From positions 1 through 64,000 of the forward strand of contig JAFIFB010000010.1 of assembly GCA_020832285.1 (NCBI GenBank): 64,000 nucleotides of DNA, read 5' to 3'. A program made the translations under genes and the position numbers. Positions within the stretch are counted from its first letter, which is position 1. Every line of letters begins with the position of its first letter. Shown here piece after piece: positions 34,622 to 44,339 of this stretch. Under the pieces are notes generated by a model. It did no database searches. It was given only the letters and a program-made list of their open reading frames with translations, and was not told the DNA's origin. This DNA comes from Balneolaceae bacterium (GTDB lineage Bacteria; Bacteroidota; Rhodothermia; Balneolales; Balneolaceae).

Positions 34622-34684
34622 TCACACGCCCAAAGGGCGGCGACGGCGAAGAAATGTGTTTAAGAATCGTGTGCAGTTTTTCAT
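34622..34684 (-). CDS. Arg-rich leader peptide of the argFGH operon
   Basis: The minus-strand frame ATG at 34684 to TGA at 34622 encodes MKNCTRFLNTFLRRRRPLGV: five Arg in 20 codons, four of them consecutive (CGC CGT CGC CGC), a composition expected of an attenuator leader that senses charged tRNA-Arg. No clear Shine-Dalgarno is seen upstream, as for many genes here. The next gene downstream is argF, after the terminator. Translation is unproved; the call rests on codons and on the matching RNA folds. Confidence 0.72.
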   Translation of the reverse strand: MKNCTRFLNTFLRRRRPLGV

Positions 34685-34739
34685 AACAATAAAGTTCGGC
34701 CAAAAAAAAATGAAATGCAAGATTTTTTTCCAGAAAGTG

Positions 34740-35828
34740 TCACGAATTGAATAGATCGTGATCCCCGCTCCTGCTCATTCCCAAATATCCATAAGATTTA
34801 GCAGTCACCACTCTTCCTTTGGGTGTTCGCTGCAAGAATCCCTCTTTAATTAAAAAAGGCTCATATACCTCTTCGATCGTACCTTTATCTTCACCAACCG
34901 CAACCGCAAGTGTACCCAACCCAACCGGGCCGCCTTTGTAATTTTCAATAATGGCTGTAAGAATACGTATGTCCATATCATCAAGTCCGTTTTGATCCAC
35001 ATCAAGCGCATTTAGTGCTTTATCGGCAATCTTGCTGTCGATACTATCGAGGCCGTCCACCTGCGCAAAATCGCGAGTGCGGCGAAGCAGTTTGTTTACA
35101 ATACGCGGTGTTCCGCGGCTCCGGCGGGCTATTTCAAAGGCTCCGCTTTCCGTTATTCCGAAATTAAGAATGTGGGCAGTGCGAAGGGCAATTCTCTGTA
35201 AAAGTTCAGTATCATAATAATCCAGCCGCATATCTATTCCAAAACGCGCTCGCAGGGGTGCAGTCAGCAATCCTTTTCTGGTGGTAGCTCCCACCAGGGT
35301 AAAATGGTTCAAATCAATTTGAACGCTGCGAGCACTGGGGCCGGAATCAATCACAATATCCAGCTTATAATCTTCCATTGCTGAATAGAGATATTCCTCC
35401 ACAACCGGATTGAGCCTGTGAATCTCATCAATAAATAGAACATCGCCTTTTTCAAGATTTGTGAGCAAACCGGCAAGATCACCTGGCTTCTCGAGTACAG
35501 GGCCTGTAGTTGGTTTGATCTGAACTCCCATCTCGCGTGAAATAATATAGGCAAGAGTCGTTTTCCCCAGGCCGGGAGGACCGGAAAGAATTACATGATC
35601 CAGGGCCTCACCTCTTTTTTTGGCTGCCTGAATAAAAACGGACAAGTTTTGTATAACTTTCTTCTGACCTACGAATTCCTGAAGAGTGGATGGGCGCAGA
35701 TTTTCTTCAAGCGCCTGATCTTTCTCTTCCGGGTTCAATAAAGGATTTTGCAAAACAGCGTTTCCTGTAAATGTTAAAACTGTATTTAAACAATAATAAT
35801 TAACTTCATCCTGAATTGCAGTTTTCAT
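34740..35828 (-). CDS. ruvB: Holliday junction branch migration DNA helicase RuvB
   Basis: This AAA+ motor of branch migration has Walker [16 protein letters not shown], Walker [13 protein letters not shown], sensor GATTRKGLL and the C-terminal winged helix ending [12 protein letters not shown]. The longest frame gives 362 residues, but the family normally starts shortly before [12 protein letters not shown]; a TTG at 35753 with an AGGAAA upstream would give the usual 337 residues and is the more likely start. The terminator at 34549-34582 separates it from argF. Confidence 0.96.
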   Translation of the reverse strand: MKTAIQDEVNYYCLNTVLTFTGNAVLQNPLLNPEEKDQALEENLRPSTLQEFVGQKKVIQNLSVFIQAAKKRGEALDHVILSGPPGLGKTTLAYIISREMGVQIKPTTGPVLEKPGDLAGLLTNLEKGDVLFIDEIHRLNPVVEEYLYSAMEDYKLDIVIDSGPSARSVQIDLNHFTLVGATTRKGLLTAPLRARFGIDMRLDYYDTELLQRIALRTAHILNFGITESGAFEIARRSRGTPRIVNKLLRRTRDFAQVDGLDSIDSKIADKALNALDVDQNGLDDMDIRILTAIIENYKGGPVGLGTLAVAVGEDKGTIEEVYEPFLIKEGFLQRTPKGRVVTAKSYGYLGMSRSGDHDLFNS

Positions 35829-35983
35829 TCATTCTTTTGAAACTGGGTAAACTACAATTCTGTTTGTTTGAATAATTGTACATTTTCAATAAATGAAATG
35901 CGTTTCTTGGAAAAATGGATTGAATTGTGAATAATTCAGTCTAAACGGGCTAAAATCACAGTTAATCACAGAATAGAGAAATT

Positions 35984-38251
35984 ATGCCGGACAAATCATT
36001 TTCACCGGATCAGTTTCAGATAGATTCCGAAGACCTGGACGTTGCAAAAAAAAGCAACAAGAAAATCAATCCAGATGTAAATGAATTCCTTTCTCAAAAA
36101 GGATTGCCAAAAGAAATGCACCAGAATGAATTGAGGATTTTCGGCAGCGACTACTATGACAATTATGAACTCAGCTGGCTTAAATTCAACTGGCGTGTTC
36201 TTGCCGAAGCCGAAAGGAAGGAAAATCCGCTTCTTGAACGGGTAAAATTTATTGGTATCGTCTGTTCAAATCTTGATGAATTTTTCCAAAAGAGAGTTGG
36301 AGGCCTGAAAAGGCAGCTTCACGCCGGGGTAACCGAACTGACTATAGATGGAAAAACTCCTGAAGAACAATTAAAAAAAATTCGAAAGGATGTTCTGAAA
36401 ATGATCAAGCGTTACAGGGGATGTTTTCTGAACGATTTGCTGCCCGGCCTCGAAAAAAATGGTATACTTATCAAAGAATACTCCAAGCTCGATGACTCTT
36501 TAAAAGATAAAGCTGATCAATATTTTGAAAAACAACTCTATCCTATTATCACTCCTCTTGCTGTTGACGAGGCACACCCATTTCCATTTATATCAAACAA
36601 AAGCCGTTCATTGGCCATTAAGCTTCTAAATAAAAAAAATGGCGAACAACTTTTTGCTAGAATAAAAATTCCTTCAAACCGACCACGCTGGATTGAACTT
36701 GAAAATACCGGAGAAAAGGCCGTATTGCTTTCCGTAAAAGATTTGATTGATGAGAAAATCTCACGCTTTTTTCCCGGCGTGGAAGTGCTCTCAGCTCACG
36801 TTTTTCGGATAACACGAAATGCCGATCTTGAGCGCAACGAAGAAGAGGCAGACGATTTGCTTGAAATGATTGAAGATGAGCTTCGGGAGCGCCGTTTTGC
36901 CGAAGTGGTTCGACTTGAGATCGATAAAAATATGCCATCTGATATTAAAAAATATCTTATCAAGCAGCTCAAGGTAAGCAAGCACGAAGTTTTTGAAATG
37001 GAGGGGCCGATTGGCCTGGCTGATGCTGTTCAGCTTTCCAGTTTAAAAGGATTCCAAAAACTTAAAATTGCCCCCTGGACACCCACACTTCATCCTGTTT
37101 TTCGACATCCAATTGACGAAGAGAGACCAAGTGTTTTTCATGTAATCCGCAATGGTGATTTTATCGTTCACCATCCCTATCACAGCTTCGAAACCTCCAC
37201 ACAACGATTTGTGGAAGAGGCAGCCAGCGACCCAAAAGTACTTGCTATCAAACAAACACTCTATAGAACTTCCAGCGATTCTCCCCTGATGCATGCACTA
37301 ATTCGTGCCGCTGAAACTGACAAACAAGTGGCTATCCTTATTGAGTTAAAAGCCCGTTTTGACGAAGAACTTAACATCACCTGGGCACAACGTCTTGAAA
37401 AAGCGGGTGTGCACGTTTCTTACGGGATGGCCGGCCTAAAAATTCATACAAAGTTAACTATTGTGGTAAGAGAAGAGGATGAAGGACTTCGCCGGTATGT
37501 TCACATCGGCACAGGAAATTACCACCCGCACACCGCTCAGCTATATGAAGACCTGGGGTATTTTACATGCTGCGAAGAAATAGCCGGTGATGTTTCTGAT
37601 GTTTTCAACCTGTTAACTGGCTACGCACCCGATCAGGAGTTCAACAAATTGCTTGTTGCCCCGAAATATCTTCGAAATAATATTATGGAACTTATTGAAA
37701 CCGAAATCAATGAGGTGGAAGAAGGCAGGAAAGGGCGAATCATCGCCAAAATGAACAGCCTGGAAGATCCAGTAATAATTCAAAAATTATATGATGCATC
37801 ACAGGCTGGTGTAGAGATCGATCTGATCGTCAGAGGTGTTTGCCGTCTGATTCCCCAGAAAAAAAACCTGAGTGAAAACATCCGGATTCATTCGGTTATC
37901 GGCCGGTTCCTGGAGCATTCGAGATGTTATTATTTTCACCACCAGGGTCAACACCTCTACTTCATCGGATCTGCCGACTGGATGCACCGTAACCTCGATG
38001 CCAGAGTTGAAGTTCTTGCCCCTATCGATCATCCTTCCCTTAAGCGATATCTTCAATATATGTTAAATATTTACCTGCATGACAATCACCTGCGATGGGA
38101 ATTAAAATCAAACGGAAAATACAAACGAATAAAACGGAAAAAAGGAGAGAAAAAAATTTCAAGTCATGATTTACTCATGGCACATACCAAAGAACTCAAA
38201 GAGCCTGTACCGCGGGCATACAGCTCAGTTTCCACAGATACCTCACAATAA
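35984..38251 (+). CDS. ppk1: Polyphosphate kinase 1
   Basis: This 755-residue protein makes inorganic polyphosphate from ATP. The N-terminal helical domain starts at YELSWLKFNWRVLAEA. Conserved active-site segments include SNLDEFFQKRVGGL, YPIITPLAVDEAHPFPFISNKS, the ATP/phospho-His region YVHIGTGNYHPHTAQLYEDLGYF and the C-terminal RGVCRLIP plus DWMHRNLDARVEVL. An extra 40-residue N-terminal extension and a basic C-terminal tail (KYKRIKRKKGEKK) are present. It is divergent from ruvB and convergent with the TPR gene. Confidence 0.96.
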   Translation: MPDKSFSPDQFQIDSEDLDVAKKSNKKINPDVNEFLSQKGLPKEMHQNELRIFGSDYYDNYELSWLKFNWRVLAEAERKENPLLERVKFIGIVCSNLDEFFQKRVGGLKRQLHAGVTELTIDGKTPEEQLKKIRKDVLKMIKRYRGCFLNDLLPGLEKNGILIKEYSKLDDSLKDKADQYFEKQLYPIITPLAVDEAHPFPFISNKSRSLAIKLLNKKNGEQLFARIKIPSNRPRWIELENTGEKAVLLSVKDLIDEKISRFFPGVEVLSAHVFRITRNADLERNEEEADDLLEMIEDELRERRFAEVVRLEIDKNMPSDIKKYLIKQLKVSKHEVFEMEGPIGLADAVQLSSLKGFQKLKIAPWTPTLHPVFRHPIDEERPSVFHVIRNGDFIVHHPYHSFETSTQRFVEEAASDPKVLAIKQTLYRTSSDSPLMHALIRAAETDKQVAILIELKARFDEELNITWAQRLEKAGVHVSYGMAGLKIHTKLTIVVREEDEGLRRYVHIGTGNYHPHTAQLYEDLGYFTCCEEIAGDVSDVFNLLTGYAPDQEFNKLLVAPKYLRNNIMELIETEINEVEEGRKGRIIAKMNSLEDPVIIQKLYDASQAGVEIDLIVRGVCRLIPQKKNLSENIRIHSVIGRFLEHSRCYYFHHQGQHLYFIGSADWMHRNLDARVEVLAPIDHPSLKRYLQYMLNIYLHDNHLRWELKSNGKYKRIKRKKGEKKISSHDLLMAHTKELKEPVPRAYSSVSTDTSQ

Positions 38252-38363
38252 ATAATTAACGAAGTGCATACTCTTATATATATCATACTTTATGATATAA
38301 ATGTGTGATCACTGGCCTTTTATCATCAATTACCGGAATGAACTTGACCGGCATCGAGAAGGA

Positions 38364-39179
38364 TTACCGTTCCAGTGGAGCGGGGGCCTCGGAGGGAATA
38401 TTTCCGAGCTCAATATCCAATCTATTCAGAAGTTCCAGTGCCGGACTCTTATAGCGTCCGTCCAGTTCATATACTTTATAAACTGCATCTCTGGCTTCTG
38501 CAAAATCACCGAGTTTCAGATATGTGTTTCCAAGAAACCACCAGCTTTTTTCAACTGTATGGCTTCGTAAATTATCCATATCGGTTATAGATAAAAGATG
38601 GCTTTTAGCCGACGAATAGTCCCCCTGATTGTAATGTAAAATTCCAAGATTCATTTCAATTAGTGATCTCTGATAAGCAGAAAGGGACTGATCTAAAATC
38701 TGCCCAAAATGGTGTATGGCCAGTGCCGGTTGATCATCGTAGGCAATAGCAAGTGCCTGATTGATTGCGATATCTATCTCTTCGGCCTCTTCCTCATCCG
38801 ATCGTTGTACTTCAGCACCCATCAGTTCTGTACGATCGATTGATGAGATAGCCATTTTTTGAAGGGCTTGTTGCTGATCTATTGAAAAAAACTGAATACC
38901 TATTGCAATCAGTACAGCGGCAGCAGCGGCAAATAACCAGGGCCTGAAACCTCCCAGAGCATAAAGCTTCCCAGAATCACCTGAGTTATCAGTAAAATTC
39001 GGTTTTTTTCCTTTTCTGATCAGGTTGCGTAAATGCAGTTCTGTTTCAAACCATTCATAGTATTCAGGGTTTTGGAGAAACTCTTTCCATAAATCATCAA
39101 TCTCATCCTGCGATAACTCACCGCGAATAAAGAGATCAATCTTTTTAAGTACTTCAATTTTTTTTTCGTTAGACATCAT
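38364..39179 (-). CDS. Membrane TPR protein, probable anti-sigma factor
   Basis: This 271-residue protein has an N-terminal cytoplasmic helical part (residues 1-75, including the short repetitive LFIRGELSQDEIDDLWKEFLQNPEYYEWF), a transmembrane helix (LFAAAAAVLIAIGIQFF near 82-98) and a periplasmic TPR-like domain (ALAIHHFGQILDQSL, LGILHYNQGDYSSAKSHLL, FLGNTYLKLGDFAEARDAV). An N-terminal part facing the cytoplasm plus TM plus sensory periplasmic domain is the anti-sigma architecture. It lies 93 bases after an ECF sigma gene on the same strand. No zinc-binding anti-sigma motif is seen, so the assignment rests on context. Confidence 0.65.
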   Translation of the reverse strand: MMSNEKKIEVLKKIDLFIRGELSQDEIDDLWKEFLQNPEYYEWFETELHLRNLIRKGKKPNFTDNSGDSGKLYALGGFRPWLFAAAAAVLIAIGIQFFSIDQQQALQKMAISSIDRTELMGAEVQRSDEEEAEEIDIAINQALAIAYDDQPALAIHHFGQILDQSLSAYQRSLIEMNLGILHYNQGDYSSAKSHLLSITDMDNLRSHTVEKSWWFLGNTYLKLGDFAEARDAVYKVYELDGRYKSPALELLNRLDIELGNIPSEAPAPLER

Positions 39180-39272
39180 GTTTTACCGTATTAAACTCCT
39201 GATTGCGTCTTCCAGCTGTACACAACCTCTCGTACGTATGAACCCGATTTTCCGATTTCCTTACAATTTTTT

Positions 39273-39812
39273 TTAAAAAATTTTATTCACACACTCATTC
39301 AGCTGCTGAATAGCACGATGTTTGCGAATCCAGGCATTGTTCAACGAAATATTGAAATATTCAGCAATATCGTCTGGAACAGCCGCGGGATGATCAAAAA
39401 GAAACTCAATCAATTCGCGGTAATGATTTTTTAACTTTGAGAGGCATTTTTCGAGTATCAACTCTTTTTCCTCATCGATCAGATTCCAGGCTTGTTCAGC
39501 TTCAGATGCCAAATCCTCCTGTATTTCTTCGTATTGGTCGAAATCAAAATCACGGCAAATTTTGTAGTAGCTGTGCCTGGCCCCAGTGAGCATATATGAG
39601 AGAAGCCCTGATGGGCTGTTAATTTCATCCTGCTGGATTTTTGGAATCACATATTCAAACATTACCTGCACTGCATCTTCAGCATCTTCATTAGATGCAT
39701 CAAGGGTTGACATTAAATATTTTTTCAGGATTGGGATTGCCTCAGCACATCGCTCGTTTGCTGTTTGCGTGTCCCCGTTTTTTATCGCATAGACCAATTC
39801 TGAATAGTCCAT
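39273..39812 (-). CDS. ECF-type RNA polymerase sigma factor
   Basis: This 179-residue protein has the sigma-70 region 2 core (STLDASNEDAEDAVQVMFEYVIPKI) and a C-terminal sigma-4 helix-turn-helix (SKLKNHYRELIEFLFDHPAAVPDDIAEYF.ISLNNAWIRKHRAIQQL). It is divergent from typical ECF proteins, but the order and spacing fit. A 249-base gap separates it from the CHAT gene, so it may have its own promoter. It is followed by the membrane TPR protein, its likely regulator. Confidence 0.78.
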   Translation of the reverse strand: MDYSELVYAIKNGDTQTANERCAEAIPILKKYLMSTLDASNEDAEDAVQVMFEYVIPKIQQDEINSPSGLLSYMLTGARHSYYKICRDFDFDQYEEIQEDLASEAEQAWNLIDEEKELILEKCLSKLKNHYRELIEFLFDHPAAVPDDIAEYFNISLNNAWIRKHRAIQQLNECVNKIF

Positions 39813-40061
39813 AGCTGGTAAATTTATTTAAATCATTTCTAAGGGATATTTTAAAAAAGTCTCTAAAGAAGATAAAAGATGAGATGAATTCTGCAAATAA
39901 ATATTTCAATATTTTAGTAACCAGAATAAAAAAGATTATGACTTAATCATTTCAAAAAGGCTGAGTAGTTTTTCAATTAAAAAATGAACATTATGTCAAG
40001 AATAAAAAGAGCTGATCAGGTAGAGGTTATAAACCTCACGATTTTGCTTACTGACAAATAT

Positions 40062-43000
40062 TTAACGCCCCTGTAAAATAAAAGCCGCCCAGTGTCGGGG
40101 TTCTGCATAATCCGGGTGTGCAATAAGATCAATCTTTGCATTTCGGAGAGATTCTCCATACGAATGTCCTTCTCGAATATAACGGTAAAACCGAATCATA
40201 AGATCGGAAGTGGGCTGATCGTTTACTCTCCACATTGAAACCACAAGATTGGCTGCACCTGCATGGATGAATGCACGGGTAAACCCTATTAAGCCCTCCC
40301 CTCTGTAGGCTGTTCCCATGCCGGTTTCACAGGCACTTAGAACGACAAGATCAGCATTCATCCGCAGATTGTATATCTCATTCAAATATAGAATTCCGTC
40401 ATTCTCCTCGTCTCCCCAAAATGCAATTCCGGAAAGGTTCGGGTGAGATTCATTCACAAATGCATGGGTTGCAAAATGTATCCAGGAATAGCTGTTTAAC
40501 GACTGGTTGGTTATGAACTCTTTCGAAGCACTTCTGTCCAGTAAAATATCGGTATGGTTCGGGAAAATATATTCAGCCAGACCCTGCCGTTTCCTGAACA
40601 GTGATGCAATTTCACGTGTTTCATAACGGGTAAGCGGCAACGGAGAAAGATTTGTATAATATCGCTCAGATACGGATTGATAAGTGTTAAAATCATCAAC
40701 TGATTGATTAAAAGGTGCCATTGCCAGCAAATTTCTGGGTCTCTCTGGGCGGTTTTGTGTCATTCGCTGTAATATCGTGGCTGAGGGTGCATACTTAATC
40801 TGTTTCTTTTTAATTAAATAGGGAAACCGGCTGTAATCATTATGACCCGGTTTCTCAGAAAGTAGCAATTCAAATGGTAAATAATGAAGCTCCTGATCAG
40901 GGACTATTATCAGTGAATTTGTTCGGATTTCAGATAAAACAGGCTCTATAAGTTGCTCAAAAAGAGATGCAGAATTTCTAACGATGGCATCCAGGCTGTC
41001 AGCTGTAACCCCCTCACGCAAATCACGAATTTTATCAGCAAGATCTTCGTTTTTTTTCGTTTTAGTTACGGAAATATTTTCGCTGTCAACCACAATTATA
41101 AAGATATCCACTTCACCTAATACATACTTCACCAGAGTTTCATCTTCGGTCAAAAGTGCCTGTAGCTCATACCTTTCTGCAAGCTGACGATCGTATTTTA
41201 ACTCATAGTAAGCAGGATATTGCTGCTCCAGTCCCTGCATAAAACGGACAATCTCCTCATTCAGGTAAAAAATTGAATCGCGATATTGAATTATCAGATC
41301 TTGATCAGCTTCATCCCCTTTCGCCTGTTCAGTATTTAACTGCTGGTAAAGGCCTGTCATTCGGCTGTTTAGTTCCATTTCCTTCTCCAGCACTTCTTCA
41401 GAAACCCCGGCTATACTTCTGGCATCCATCTCCTGTAGTAATTGGAGGGCAATTTTTGAACGGCTCATTTCACTGGTCTGATAGATTTCGTCGATCCATC
41501 TCTCCTGTCCGGTTTCTTTATACAGATAATAACTTGCTTTGATTGAGTTGGTGTAAATAGAATAATGTTGGTCAATGAGACTTAACTTGGACGCCTCATT
41601 CTGAAAGTTTGTCTGCAGAAAATCAATAACATCAATTGCAAACTCATAGTAGTAAAATGCATCAAATAAATGCCCTGCACCACTATTTGTCTGATAACTT
41701 TTTAAATGAAGATCACCCATTACCTGCAATGCGAATAAAAACTGTACAGGATGTGAAAGCAAACTCATTTCAGGATTTTGGCCGGGCGTGATACCACTCT
41801 CATCAATCATCATCCAAAGAGCTTCTTGAACATATCGTCTTCCCTCCTCAAATTTTTGTTCTTCAATATAGGATCGGCCTATATGAATTCTTATTTCCCA
41901 CGCCTCGGGATGGTTTTTGCCTATACTGGTTTCAATTAATTCGAGGGCCTCATGCAAAAATTCACGTGCTGAATTATAATCCCCCACTCTGATGTAGAAA
42001 GTCCCAAACTGCAGCAGAGGTGATGCAAGGTTGGGATGACCTTCGCCATAATAATCCCGACGTATTTTAATAGAAAGACGAAAATTTTCCTCTGCTTTTT
42101 CAAAATTCTCATTTTCGGTATAAATGCTGCCGAGATTGGAATACCCTAAAGCAGTTTCAGGATGATTTTGCCCAAGTGTATATTCTTTGATCCTTTGTGC
42201 CATTTCAAACATCTCTGCAGCTCTTTCAAAATCTCTCATCCGGTAAAATGAAGCACCCGAATTGTTAATAGCTGTTGCATAACCAGGACTTTCATCACCT
42301 TGATTTGTCTGAAAAATAACTGCCGATCTATAAAAATAATCCCCAGCAGTACCATAATCACCATACAAAAAATAGACAGTTCCCATACTATTGTAAGCAT
42401 AAGCCAGTTCAATATGATCACTTCCAAACGCTCCTCTAACCATATCAAGATTAGTGGCATAGTGATCCAGGGTTTTATCTATCATACCAAGCCTTCTGTA
42501 GGTCACACCAATATTATTATGAGCCATCGCTAATACATTTATGACATCAATGGTTTTCTCCTCATCATATAGAACCTCAAGAGCCCTGTTATAATTTTCA
42601 ATGGATCCTCTGAAATCCCCTCCCACAGATTTTATTCGCCCTTGAGCCACATAGGCCATCGCTTTTATTCTTCCCGTAATCTTCCCTTTTTCAACAAAAT
42701 CAAGAGCCTTCTGTGCAAAGTCAGCAGCCTGTTCAGTCTCATCGATTTCCAGGCTCAGATAAAAGTGCTCTGTGTAAAGCCTGACGAATAAAGGATGATA
42801 TTCATCGAGATAATCTTTTGCTATGGAATTGCCTCTCTCCCAGCTAATACCGGCTTCATCATACTCTCTCCTGTTCCGGTGCACATTTGTATTTATTACA
42901 TACATCTTTACACATTTTTCAGCGTACTCTTCCTGGCTGCAAATTTCTTCTGAAAGCTCATCCAAAATTTCAAGAGACTGGCTGTATTCTTTATAATGGA

Positions 43001-43169
43001 AAAATTGCAAAGCTTCATCAAAACGTTCAGTGAGATCTGAAGCCTGGAGAGTTATAACAGAGGGAATAAAGCAAAGCAAAAAAACCGCTGTAGTCACTAA
43101 AAATGTGATATACTTTAACCAATATATTCCACTCCTAATTGAGCAAATTTTAACACTGACAAGAACCAT
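40062..43169 (-). CDS. Exported TPR-CHAT domain protein (caspase-like protease)
   Basis: This 1035-residue protein has an N-terminal hydrophobic signal or anchor (residues about 19-42). At least eight tetratricopeptide repeats follow in residues 50-470 (for example LAYAYNSMGTVYFLYGDYGTAGDYFYRS and ALGYSNLGSIYTENENFEKAEENF). After a helical linker, a C-terminal CHAT protease domain (about 700-1035) has the catalytic His in IHFATHAFVNESHPNLSG (H902) and Cys in VVLSACETGMGTAYRGEG (C947). CHAT proteins are clan CD cysteine peptidases related to separase and caspases. It sits upstream of an ECF sigma gene and a membrane TPR gene on the same strand. Confidence 0.92.
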   Translation of the reverse strand: MVLVSVKICSIRSGIYWLKYITFLVTTAVFLLCFIPSVITLQASDLTERFDEALQFFHYKEYSQSLEILDELSEEICSQEEYAEKCVKMYVINTNVHRNRREYDEAGISWERGNSIAKDYLDEYHPLFVRLYTEHFYLSLEIDETEQAADFAQKALDFVEKGKITGRIKAMAYVAQGRIKSVGGDFRGSIENYNRALEVLYDEEKTIDVINVLAMAHNNIGVTYRRLGMIDKTLDHYATNLDMVRGAFGSDHIELAYAYNSMGTVYFLYGDYGTAGDYFYRSAVIFQTNQGDESPGYATAINNSGASFYRMRDFERAAEMFEMAQRIKEYTLGQNHPETALGYSNLGSIYTENENFEKAEENFRLSIKIRRDYYGEGHPNLASPLLQFGTFYIRVGDYNSAREFLHEALELIETSIGKNHPEAWEIRIHIGRSYIEEQKFEEGRRYVQEALWMMIDESGITPGQNPEMSLLSHPVQFLFALQVMGDLHLKSYQTNSGAGHLFDAFYYYEFAIDVIDFLQTNFQNEASKLSLIDQHYSIYTNSIKASYYLYKETGQERWIDEIYQTSEMSRSKIALQLLQEMDARSIAGVSEEVLEKEMELNSRMTGLYQQLNTEQAKGDEADQDLIIQYRDSIFYLNEEIVRFMQGLEQQYPAYYELKYDRQLAERYELQALLTEDETLVKYVLGEVDIFIIVVDSENISVTKTKKNEDLADKIRDLREGVTADSLDAIVRNSASLFEQLIEPVLSEIRTNSLIIVPDQELHYLPFELLLSEKPGHNDYSRFPYLIKKKQIKYAPSATILQRMTQNRPERPRNLLAMAPFNQSVDDFNTYQSVSERYYTNLSPLPLTRYETREIASLFRKRQGLAEYIFPNHTDILLDRSASKEFITNQSLNSYSWIHFATHAFVNESHPNLSGIAFWGDEENDGILYLNEIYNLRMNADLVVLSACETGMGTAYRGEGLIGFTRAFIHAGAANLVVSMWRVNDQPTSDLMIRFYRYIREGHSYGESLRNAKIDLIAHPDYAEPRHWAAFILQGR

Positions 43170-43251
43170 TCCAATTGTAATCTTTTGTCAATGTTAATGA
43201 ACCAGAATGAGATAGTAAAGTCTTAGCACTATTTTCAGTGGCTTAGGTATG

Positions 43252-44211
43252 TCAGATTTCGGATCCGAAAAGTGCGTTCACAAAAGAGGATCGTTCAAAT
43301 ACCTGTAAATCCTCTATTTGCTCACCTACCCCAATATATTTTACCGGAACACTAAGCTCATTTGATACACCAATTACTATTCCGCCTTTGGCTGTACCGT
43401 CCAATTTTGTAAGTACAAGCCCGGTTATATCCACCACATCGGTAAATGCTTTTGCCTGCTGCATAGCATTCTGGCCGGTGGATGCATCAAGTACCAGCAG
43501 GATTTCATGCGGGGCCCCATCTACGACTTTGCCCATCACTCTCTTAATTTTTCCGAGCTCATCCATCAGCGATTTTTTATTGTGAAGCCGGCCTGCCGTA
43601 TCGATCAGGGCAACATCAGCCCCTTTCTTTTTTGCCGAAGCTACCGTATCGAATGCCACGGCAGCGGGATCGGCATTTTGTCCCTGTTGTATAATGGGCA
43701 CTCCGGCACGTTCGCTCCAAATAGTGAGCTGATCTACTGCGGCAGCGCGAAACGTATCAGCTGCACCAAGAACCACCTTTTTCCCTGCTCTTTTGTACAA
43801 ATGGGCCAATTTACCAATCGTTGTGGTTTTTCCAACCCCATTCACCCCTACAATAAGAATGACATGCGGTTTGTGGTTAAAACCGGCATCAAATTCAGCG
43901 GGCTGGTCGGGCCGGTTTTCCTTCAGCAGAGCTGTTATCACATCTCTCATGATTTGCTGAAGTTCCGCCTGTGTCACAAACTTATCGCGTGCGACCCTCT
44001 CTTCCAGCCGGTTAATAATTTCTATAGTGGTTTTTACACCCACATCCGATGTAATCAGTGCATCTTCAATTGCATCCAGTGTGGCCGCATCCACAGTGTC
44101 TTTACCTGCAATGCTTTTACTTATTTTGTTTAAAAGTCCTTCACGGCTCTTTTCTACGCCTTTTTCAAGCTTCTCTTTCTTTTTCAGCCCAAGTTTATCT
44201 AACCAGCTCAT
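43252..44211 (-). CDS. ftsY: Signal recognition particle receptor FtsY
   Basis: This 319-residue SRP GTPase (NG domain) receives ribosome-nascent chain complexes at the membrane. GVNGVGKTTTIGKLAHLYK (G1), AADTFRAAAVDQLTIW, DVALIDTAGR (G3), VLTKLDGTAKGG (G4) and the DLQVFERSSFVNALFG C-terminus are all visible. The acidic A-domain of E. coli FtsY is absent; only a short basic helical N-terminus (KKKEKLEKGVEKSREGLLNK) precedes the N domain, as in many short FtsY proteins. Confidence 0.96.
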   Translation of the reverse strand: MSWLDKLGLKKKEKLEKGVEKSREGLLNKISKSIAGKDTVDAATLDAIEDALITSDVGVKTTIEIINRLEERVARDKFVTQAELQQIMRDVITALLKENRPDQPAEFDAGFNHKPHVILIVGVNGVGKTTTIGKLAHLYKRAGKKVVLGAADTFRAAAVDQLTIWSERAGVPIIQQGQNADPAAVAFDTVASAKKKGADVALIDTAGRLHNKKSLMDELGKIKRVMGKVVDGAPHEILLVLDASTGQNAMQQAKAFTDVVDITGLVLTKLDGTAKGGIVIGVSNELSVPVKYIGVGEQIEDLQVFERSSFVNALFGSEI

Positions 44212-44339
44212 ACTTCAGAATTAGTGTGTATTTTTGATATTTATTCTTCATAAAAACAGTCGACAATTATTCGGTATTTCAGAAACTATCTCTCACTGAA
44301 TAGAATCGGATGGAAATCTTGTAAGCCAGACTATTTTCA

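Larger units (their letters stand above)
34549..34684 (-). promoter_or_regulatory. Candidate arginine translational attenuator of argFGH
   Basis: In minus-strand order the region holds a 20-codon leader frame (34684-34622) with Arg codons at 34637-34648, then two mutually exclusive folds. GGGCGTGTGATT (34631-34620) can pair with AATCACAAGCCC (34588-34577) in 11 of 12 positions as an antiterminator. The latter otherwise forms the 5' arm of the terminator at 34549-34582. Earlier TGCACACG (34675-34668) or the hairpin CGCCC-TTT-GGGCG (34639-34627) can sequester the antiterminator arm. Ribosome stalling at the Arg codons should free it. Confidence 0.75.

Noticed and set aside
38290-38315. AT-rich hairpin after ppk1 as an intrinsic terminator
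   Set aside because: The stem TATATCAT/ATGATATA has almost no G or C and no T run, so it is too weak to call.
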